This document shows, one piece after another, positions 6,709 to 9,950 of a stretch of 9,950 nucleotides of DNA. The notes beneath the pieces were generated by a model. The model was not told the DNA's origin. It ran no database searches and saw only the letters and a program-made list of their open reading frames with translations. The translations under genes and the position numbers were made by a program. The stretch is taken from contig DBNZ01000078.1 of assembly GCA_002299495.1 (NCBI GenBank), positions 1 to 9,950 of the forward strand, written 5' to 3'. How positions within the stretch are numbered: position 1 is the first letter of the stretch; each line of letters starts with the position of its first letter. This DNA comes from Methylococcaceae bacterium UBA659. Its GTDB lineage: Bacteria; Pseudomonadota; Gammaproteobacteria; Methylococcales; Methylomonadaceae.

Positions 6709-7176
6709 ATGGCCGAACAAACTAACACCGAAAAACAATTTGCCATCCAAAAGATTTACACCAAGGACTTATCTTTTGAAACCCCCAACTCCCCCGGCAT
6801 ATTCACCGAAAAATGGGAACCTAACGTTGATTTCAACTTAGGCACCCATGTCACCACGTTGCAGGACCGTAACCTGTATGAAATCACCTTAACCGTGACC
6901 ATCACCGTCAAAGTGGGGGAAAACGTCGCTTATTTGGTTGAAGTCAAACAATCCGGCGTGTTTACCTTAGTCGGCTTTACCGAACAGGAGATGGGCACCA
7001 TGTTAGGCAGCTTCTGCCCCAATATTTTGTTTCCCTATGCCCGTGAAGCCGTCTCTGACTTAGTCGCTAAAGGCGGATTCCCACAATTATTACTGGCACC
7101 GGTCAACTTTGACGCCCTTTATGCCCAACACCTGCAACAACAATCGCTCGAAGCGGTGAAGCCGACTCTTAACTAA
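6709..7176 (+). CDS. secB: Protein-export chaperone SecB
   Basis: A cytosolic homotetrameric chaperone that keeps secretory precursors unfolded and hands them to SecA. The length of 155 residues is identical to E. coli SecB. Conserved blocks include the N-terminal IQKIYTKDLSFETPNSP (13-29), the core CPNILFPYARE at 103-113, and FPQLLLAPVNFDALY at 124-138. The C-terminal tail is short and less acidic than in E. coli. The ATG at 6709 is family-consistent, though no good Shine-Dalgarno is visible. It follows the rhodanese after 36 bases and precedes gpsA after 123 bases, an ancestral neighbour order. The gap to gpsA is filled by an inverted-repeat element. Confidence 0.98.
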   Translation: MAEQTNTEKQFAIQKIYTKDLSFETPNSPGIFTEKWEPNVDFNLGTHVTTLQDRNLYEITLTVTITVKVGENVAYLVEVKQSGVFTLVGFTEQEMGTMLGSFCPNILFPYAREAVSDLVAKGGFPQLLLAPVNFDALYAQHLQQQSLEAVKPTLN

Positions 7177-7282
7177 GCTCTGATTAAATCGAGAAACGCC
7201 CTCCCTTTCGGCCATAGGTATCTACACAAAATGTTAGCAGCCGGGTAGGGTACCCTAGGGGGAGGGGACTTAGTCAGAGTTT
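7175..7282. mobile_element. MITE-like inverted-repeat element between secB and gpsA
   Basis: CTCTGATTAA (7178-7187) and TTAGTCAGAG (7270-7279) are terminal inverted repeats that differ only by a G-T pair. Similarity extends two bases outward on the left and inward to TC. Inside, CCCTCCC near 7199-7206 can pair with GGGAGGG near 7260-7266, and TAGGGTACCCTA is a perfect 12-bp palindrome near 7246-7257. There is no reading frame of its own. CTTAA occurs on both sides (7168-7172 and 7284-7288) and could be a 5-bp target duplication; if so the element supplies the secB stop codon. No transposase parent is recognised from the ends. Confidence 0.5.
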
Positions 7283-7299
7283 CCTTAAATTAAGCATTA

Positions 7300-8298
7300 A
7301 TGACACCAAAAATCGCGTTATTGGGGGCCGGTTCCTGGGGCACGGCACTGGCCATTTTGGCGGCCCGCAACGGTTGCCAAACCTTGCTCTGGGACCACAC
7401 TCCCGGCCATGTTGAAACCTTGTCGCAACAACGGGAAAACCGCCGCTATCTGCCCGGCCATGCCTTTCCGGACCACTTATCGGTCACCGCCAACCTGTCC
7501 GAAGCGGCCGAATTTAGCCCGATAGTCTTGGTCTGCGTACCCAGCCATGCGTTCCAGTCCACGCTTGCGGCCATCAAACCCCATTTGCCCAACGATACCA
7601 AAATTGCCTGGGCGACCAAGGGCTTTAGCCCCGACGGCGGCCAACTGCTGCATCAAATCGTCGCCACCACCCTTTCCCGGCAAACCTCCGCCGCCATCAT
7701 TTCCGGCCCTTCTTTCGCCCAAGAAGTGGCCGCCGGCCTGCCTACCGCCATCACCGTGGCCTCAGCCGACGCCGATTTTGCCGGGCAACTCGCAGGTCTC
7801 TTGCACAACGCCTATTTCCGCACCTACACCAGCACCGACCTAATCGGCGTGGAAGTGGGCGGCGCGGTCAAAAATGTCCTGGCCATTGCCGCAGGTATCG
7901 CCGATGGCCTAGGCTTTGGCGCTAACACCCGCGCAGCGCTGATTACCCGGGGCTTGACCGAAATCATCCGGCTCGGCGTTCACCTAGGCGGCAAACAAGA
8001 AACCTTCATGGGCTTAGCCGGCCTAGGTGATTTAATCCTGACCTGCACCGATGACCAATCCCGCAACCGCCGCTTTGGTTTAGCCCTTGGCAAAGGCCAA
8101 AACCCCAAACAAGCCATGGCCGACATCGGCCAGGAAATCGAAGGCATATGCGCCGCCCGCGAAACCCACCACTTGGCCCAACAACACGGCATCGACATGC
8201 CCATCACCGCACAAACTTACCAAGTGCTGTACCAAGGATTAGCACCGATAGCCGCAGTGCAAAATCTATTGGCGCGGGAGTTGAAGCCGGAGGCTTAA
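7300..8298 (+). CDS. gpsA: Glycerol-3-phosphate dehydrogenase [NAD(P)+]
   Basis: Reduces dihydroxyacetone phosphate to sn-glycerol-3-phosphate in the cytosol, the first committed step for phospholipid backbones. It has 332 residues against 339 in E. coli. The N-terminal Rossmann fold has GAGSWG at 9-14. Conserved stretches follow: CVPSHAF (79-85), ATKGF with Lys107 (105-109), and SGPSFAQE (135-142). The catalytic Lys191 lies in VGGAVKNVLA, and GLGDL with Asp244 at 241-245. The substrate-binding NTRAALITRGL is at 209-219 and RNRRFG at 255-260. The ATG at 7300 gives the correct short N-terminus; the Shine-Dalgarno is weak. It ends the yibN-secB-gpsA block. The 123-base gap from secB contains a possible MITE, so expression may be partly uncoupled from secB. 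Confidence 0.98.
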   Translation: MTPKIALLGAGSWGTALAILAARNGCQTLLWDHTPGHVETLSQQRENRRYLPGHAFPDHLSVTANLSEAAEFSPIVLVCVPSHAFQSTLAAIKPHLPNDTKIAWATKGFSPDGGQLLHQIVATTLSRQTSAAIISGPSFAQEVAAGLPTAITVASADADFAGQLAGLLHNAYFRTYTSTDLIGVEVGGAVKNVLAIAAGIADGLGFGANTRAALITRGLTEIIRLGVHLGGKQETFMGLAGLGDLILTCTDDQSRNRRFGLALGKGQNPKQAMADIGQEIEGICAARETHHLAQQHGIDMPITAQTYQVLYQGLAPIAAVQNLLARELKPEA

Positions 8299-8303
8299 GG
8301 ATC

Positions 8304-8322
8304 GTTTTCATTATCCGAAAAC
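8304..8322. repeat. Small stem-loop just after gpsA
   Basis: GTTTTC (8304-8309) and GAAAAC (8317-8322) pair perfectly around a seven-base loop, starting six bases after the gpsA stop. There is no T run, so it is not a standard terminator; it could protect the 3' end of the message. Confidence 0.35.
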
Positions 8323-8373
8323 CGTCATTCCGGAATACCCTGAAGAGGGCACAAGTGGAATGCCGGAATGACG
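8323..8373. repeat. REP-type inverted repeat after gpsA
   Basis: CGTCATTCCGG (8323-8333) and CCGGAATGACG (8363-8373) are perfect 11-bp arms, extendable with two mismatches to about 17 bp, around a GC-poor centre. The CGTCATTCCGG core is a common extragenic palindrome in many proteobacterial genomes, so this is likely one of many dispersed copies. Confidence 0.75.
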
Positions 8374-8401
8374 ACATAGGCGGCGTGACGAAACAACCGC
8401 G

Positions 8402-8422
8402 TAGGTTGGCTTGGCCAACCTA
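8402..8422. repeat. Perfect 9-bp stem-loop in the gpsA 3' region
   Basis: TAGGTTGGC (8402-8410), loop TTG, GCCAACCTA (8414-8422). It resembles the dispersed TAGGTTGG-type extragenic repeats. It lies between convergent gpsA and the unknown minus-strand gene, but lacks a T tract. Confidence 0.65.
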
Positions 8423-8432
8423 AAGTTACGGT

Positions 8433-8448
8433 AAGGCGCACGCGCCTT
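8433..8448. repeat. GC-rich stem-loop between convergent genes
   Basis: AAGGCG (8433-8438), loop CACG, CGCCTT (8443-8448). Ten bases after the preceding stem-loop. In the plus direction it is followed by TGACTGACTTGTT, only mildly T-rich, so bidirectional termination is possible but weak. Confidence 0.5.
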
Positions 8449-8472
8449 TGACTGACTTGTTGGGCTGTGTTT

Positions 8473-9027
8473 TTATTTGAATTGTTCTGTTTTGTACTGA
8501 CAATGCGGATTTGTTTTATATGACATTTGCTCAAGAAAAACTGTTAGCAACTTAAAGTGGGTTTGAGGAGAGATACTCGCTAAGGCATCCACTATATCAA
8601 CAAAAGAGTGTTTTGATAGCTCTATAGGGTTATCTAAAGAAACTGTTTTACCGTTCTGATAAATGACAGCATTATGCAATGCAGATAAACCAATGAGTAA
8701 AGCCACTATTGAGTTTTCATGATTGCTTATTTTTAATATGTCGCTAGGTAAATTACTTTCTTTGAATGGTTCAAGGATGGGTCTTTCAGCAACAAAGTAA
8801 GCGATAAAATTAGCGACTTTTTTAAATGCACTAGATTCTGAGAGTCCGTCATTATGAGGGAAATCTCTTCTAATTCCTTGAACTATAGATTCTATTTTTT
8901 GAACCTCTATTGATATGACTTTAGTTGGACAAAATTTTGATGCAAAGCCATCAATAAACGCTAGTATGGATACCACATCTTGGCTAGGCTCATCGTTAAA
9001 AAGTATTTTCATTATGGGTAAAACCAT
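8473..9027 (-). CDS. Hypothetical protein, 184 codons, no family recognised
   Basis: I do not recognise this protein. It is soluble-looking, with no signal peptide, no clear membrane helix and only two cysteines (33, 176). A helical central part (about 65-85) contains SAFKKVANFIAYFVAERPI; a motif-like FPHNDGLS precedes it at 56-63. Codon use is markedly AT-rich compared with gpsA or secB, suggesting acquisition. Two starts are possible: ATG at 9027, only three bases after the U-tract of an intrinsic terminator, and ATG at 9012 (Met6). Neither has a Shine-Dalgarno. A candidate promoter at 9075-9102 would place the terminator in its leader. It stands 50 bases after a 68-codon gene on the same strand. 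Frame, length and stop support a real gene, but function is unknown. Confidence 0.65.
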   Translation of the reverse strand: MVLPIMKILFNDEPSQDVVSILAFIDGFASKFCPTKVISIEVQKIESIVQGIRRDFPHNDGLSESSAFKKVANFIAYFVAERPILEPFKESNLPSDILKISNHENSIVALLIGLSALHNAVIYQNGKTVSLDNPIELSKHSFVDIVDALASISPQTHFKLLTVFLEQMSYKTNPHCQYKTEQFK

Positions 9028-9030
9028 TTT

Positions 9031-9056
9031 AAAAAAAAGCGCCAGTTACGGCGCTT
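9031..9056 (-). terminator. Intrinsic terminator / possible attenuator before the 184-codon gene
   Basis: On the minus strand AAGCGCC (9056-9050 read as its complement), a six-base loop GTAACT, then GGCGCTT running into T8 (9038-9031): a strong rho-independent terminator. It follows the 68-codon gene by 21 bases. The next ATG (9027) begins almost at the end of the T tract, so the downstream gene is expressed only on read-through or if the hairpin is prevented from forming. Confidence 0.85.
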
Positions 9057-9074
9057 CTTTGTGTTGTTATAGTT

Positions 9075-9102
9075 ATTTTATGCAAAAATTGCTTGCAAAC
9101 AA
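9075..9102 (-). promoter_or_regulatory. Candidate internal promoter upstream of the 184-codon gene
   Basis: TTGTTT (9102-9097), 16 bases, TAAAAT (9080-9075) on the minus strand. The -10 overlaps the stop codon of the 68-codon gene. The same -35 hexamer and spacing occur in the promoter of the 68-codon gene. Its start, near 9068, would put the whole terminator hairpin in the leader. TGCAA/TTGCA (9081-9085, 9093-9097) form an inverted repeat across the spacer. Confidence 0.4.
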
Positions 9103-9284
9103 TCTGCTGATGATTTTCCCAGTTCTTCAATATGTTCAAAATCTGACACGGAACGTAAATCACCTTTGGCATTAGACGAAACAAAAGATGAAGTTTTTGC
9201 TTTAATTTGATTTTTTTCGCCAACAACCGACCTGCTAGGATTTGACAAGTGTTCAAATAATATTTCGTCTTGTAAGAATTTCAT
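9078..9284 (-). CDS. Small hypothetical protein, 68 codons
   Basis: I do not recognise this protein. It is short, hydrophilic and charged, with Ser-rich middle segments (32-36, 45-47) and no membrane helix; a single cysteine lies at 63. The gene is well supported by its signals: a promoter with perfect TATAAT, a GGGGA ribosome-binding site (9295-9291) six bases before the ATG at 9284, and an intrinsic terminator 21 bases after the stop. A 75-codon frame overlapping it (9256-9029) lacks these and runs into the terminator, so it is rejected. Low GC like the next gene. The order of a small first gene, a larger second gene, palindromes at the promoter and a terminator between them recalls regulated two-gene stress or defence modules, but no homology supports a specific role. 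Confidence 0.7.
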   Translation of the reverse strand: MKFLQDEILFEHLSNPSRSVVGEKNQIKAKTSSFVSSNAKGDLRSVSDFEHIEELGKSSADCLQAIFA

Positions 9285-9348
9285 TTTATGTCCCCGAATT
9301 GTAATTTCTATTTCAACAGATACCCTTGATAATTTAAAGGCTATGAGA

Positions 9349-9361
9349 ACTGTTCAACAGT
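9349..9361. promoter_or_regulatory. Palindrome in the leader of the 68-codon gene
   Basis: ACTGTT-C-AACAGT, a perfect 13-bp palindrome, about 15-27 bases downstream of the predicted transcription start. A candidate operator, or an RNA hairpin in the leader. Confidence 0.45.
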
Positions 9362-9367
9362 AGTTAA

Positions 9368-9379
9368 AAACTTAAGTTT
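9368..9379. promoter_or_regulatory. Palindrome at the transcription start of the 68-codon gene
   Basis: AAACTTAAGTTT, a perfect 12-bp palindrome overlapping the start expected about seven bases from the -10 box. Position and symmetry suggest a repressor site; the protein that would bind is unknown. Confidence 0.45.
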
Positions 9380-9382
9380 GGC

Positions 9383-9410
9383 ATTATACGTTCAAGTATT
9401 TTAAAAACAA
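9383..9410 (-). promoter_or_regulatory. Sigma-70 promoter of the 68-codon gene
   Basis: On the minus strand TTGTTT (9410-9405), 16 bases, then a perfect TATAAT (9388-9383). The start near 9376 leaves a leader of about 92 bases. This is the best sigma-70 match in the window. Confidence 0.65.
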
Positions 9411-9453
9411 TATGTAAGAAATAACTTTTGCATAAGAAATTGTGTGATTTTAT

Positions 9454-9543
9454 GCCTAACAGAACTTAGGCCCAAAAACCGCTCCCTAGTCGCGACGGGG
9501 GCGTCGCCCCTACCCGCAGCGGGTATAAATGCCCATCGGGTAT
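9454..9543. repeat. Cluster of four palindromes
   Basis: GCCTAA/TTAGGC (9454-9471), GCGACG-GGGG-CGTCGC (9492-9507), TACCCGC-A-GCGGGTA (9511-9525) and ATGCCC-ATC-GGGTAT with one G-T pair (9529-9543). Four hairpins within 90 bases of non-coding DNA. REP/BIME-like, of unknown role; no T run for termination. Confidence 0.65.
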
Positions 9544-9661
9544 GACAGCAATGACGGTTTAGCAGGAAGGGGCGCAGGTGACAATTTTTGCTACAAATTG
9601 ACAGCGTAAGGTAGGGTGATTTTTTTAAAACCGGGCCGCTAGGCGGTGGTCTAGGCTTGGG

Positions 9662-9697
9662 CTGAAAATAAACTCTTGTGCCGGTTCTGAAAATAAA
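9662..9697 (+). promoter_or_regulatory. Two 11-bp direct repeats upstream of pilA, possible activator sites
   Basis: CTGAAAATAAA at 9662-9672 and 9687-9697, 25 bases apart. They lie roughly 105-140 bases upstream of the predicted sigma-54 start, the distance at which enhancer-binding activators such as PilR act. The repeat does not plainly match a published PilR site, so the assignment is inferred. Confidence 0.45.
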
Positions 9698-9713
9698 ATA
9701 ATTTTTTAAATAA

Positions 9714-9726
9714 AAACAATTTGTTA
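9714..9726 (+). promoter_or_regulatory. IHF-like site
   Basis: AAACAATTTGTTA matches the IHF consensus WATCAA-N4-TTR with one mismatch. It lies between the direct repeats and the -24 element, where DNA bending would bring an activator to sigma-54 polymerase. Confidence 0.4.
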
Positions 9727-9774
9727 TGGTTTTTTTGAAGACATGGATTGAATGGGGAAAAGTAATTTAGACAT

Positions 9775-9789
9775 TGGCACGGAAAATGC
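9775..9789 (+). promoter_or_regulatory. Sigma-54 (RpoN) promoter of the pilin gene
   Basis: TGGCACG, four bases, then ATGC: GG at 9776-9777 and GC at 9788-9789 have the exact -24/-12 spacing, and TGGCACG is a perfect upstream element. The start near 9801 leaves a 42-base leader. Sigma-54 control of major pilin genes through PilS/PilR is well established in gammaproteobacteria. Confidence 0.85.
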
Positions 9790-9842
9790 TTTGTCTTTTT
9801 CGGATGTTTCTTCCTACTTAAACCAAACAAATGAGGCATGTT

Positions 9843-9950
9843 ATGAAAATGCAAAAAGCACAACAAGGTTTTACCTTAATCGAGTTGATGATCGTAGTCG
9901 CGATCATCGGTATCTTGGCGGCGATTGCGTTGCCGGCTTATCAGGACTAC
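9843..9950 (+). CDS. pilA: Type IV major pilin (PilA-like), 5' part
   Basis: The first 36 codons of a type IV pilin, cut by the window end. A short basic leader (MKMQKAQQG) is followed by the prepilin peptidase site between Gly9 and Phe10. FTLIE carries the conserved Glu at +5 (Glu14), and the hydrophobic N-terminal helix follows, ending in ALPAYQDY. The mature subunit would be methylated at Phe and assemble into a pilus for twitching, attachment or DNA uptake. The ATG at 9843 is chosen because GAGG (9833-9836) lies six bases upstream; an in-frame ATG at 9831 overlaps that site. Major rather than minor pilin status is inferred from the dedicated sigma-54 promoter, since the C-terminal part is not seen. 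Confidence 0.92.
   Translation, partial: MKMQKAQQGFTLIELMIVVAIIGILAAIALPAYQDY

Larger units (their letters stand above)
9285..9842. other. Long intergenic region with divergent promoters and palindromes
   Basis: 558 bases between the minus-strand 68-codon gene and the plus-strand pilin gene, with no convincing gene. In order it holds the leader and operators of the small gene (9349-9379), its promoter (9383-9410), four short palindromes (9454-9543), an ordinary stretch (9544-9660), the direct repeats (9662-9697), an AT-rich IHF-like segment, and the sigma-54 pilin promoter (9775-9789). Confidence 0.7.

Noticed and set aside
8299..8448. CRISPR array or tRNA in the repeat cluster
   Set aside because: The stem-loops differ from each other, with no regular direct repeat and spacer pattern and no cloverleaf or CCA end.
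9029..9256. A 75-codon minus-strand frame overlapping the 68-codon gene
   Set aside because: It has no ribosome-binding site and its end runs through the intrinsic terminator, whereas the 68-codon frame has a promoter, GGGGA site and terminator in the right places.
9582..9603. CAATTT/AAATTG inverted repeat and TTGACA as a promoter
   Set aside because: No -10 box lies at 16-18 bases from TTGACA (only a T run there), and the 6-bp arms are short enough to be chance.
9651..9866. A 71-codon minus-strand frame across the pilin start
   Set aside because: It is antisense to the sigma-54 promoter and the pilin start, and its composition is that of an AT-rich non-coding region.

Overview
The window looks like the chromosome of a gammaproteobacterium. 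Evidence: the block rhodanese (YibN type) - secB - gpsA, the envC - ctpA pair, a class I fructose-1,6-bisphosphatase, and a sigma-54-driven type IV pilin. A methylotroph-type lineage (for example Methylococcales) would fit the overall impression, but nothing here proves it. Genes are dense and mid-to-high GC up to about 8.3 kb. After that the sequence becomes AT-rich, repeat-rich and gene-poor.

Minus-strand half (1-5647). In order of transcription: envC (amidase activator with an inactive LytM domain), ctpA (S41 protease), a SemiSWEET sugar transporter, fbp, and a zinc alcohol/aldehyde reductase of the cinnamyl-alcohol/YahK type. envC-ctpA is a cell-envelope pair acting on septal peptidoglycan and periplasmic proteolysis. 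The other three are metabolic and separated by gaps large enough for their own promoters. envC starts at a TTG codon and has a run of ten C in its signal-peptide coding region. A second G/C homopolymer (12 G) lies at 32-43.

Plus-strand half (5870-8298). An ArsR-family regulator has Cys36 and Cys102, with the 66-residue spacing of the persulfide sensors BigR/SqrR. It precedes a membrane-anchored rhodanese, secB and gpsA. Enterobacteria have yibN-grxC-secB-gpsA; here grxC is absent and a probable sulfur-responsive regulator heads the block. A roughly 100-bp inverted-repeat element, possibly a MITE, sits between secB and gpsA.

Repeat and accessory zone (8299-9570). Three stem-loops of REP type follow gpsA. 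Two minus-strand genes of unknown family come next (68 and 184 codons), AT-rich and probably acquired. The 68-codon gene has a strong promoter, a good ribosome-binding site and palindromes at its start site. A complete intrinsic terminator stands between the two genes, ending a few bases before the second gene's start. A second promoter upstream of it would make this an attenuator. Another cluster of GC-rich palindromes follows at 9454-9543.

Right edge (9570-9950). A textbook sigma-54 (-24/-12) promoter with an IHF-like site and two 11-bp direct repeats upstream drives a type IV major pilin gene, of which only the first 36 codons are in the window.
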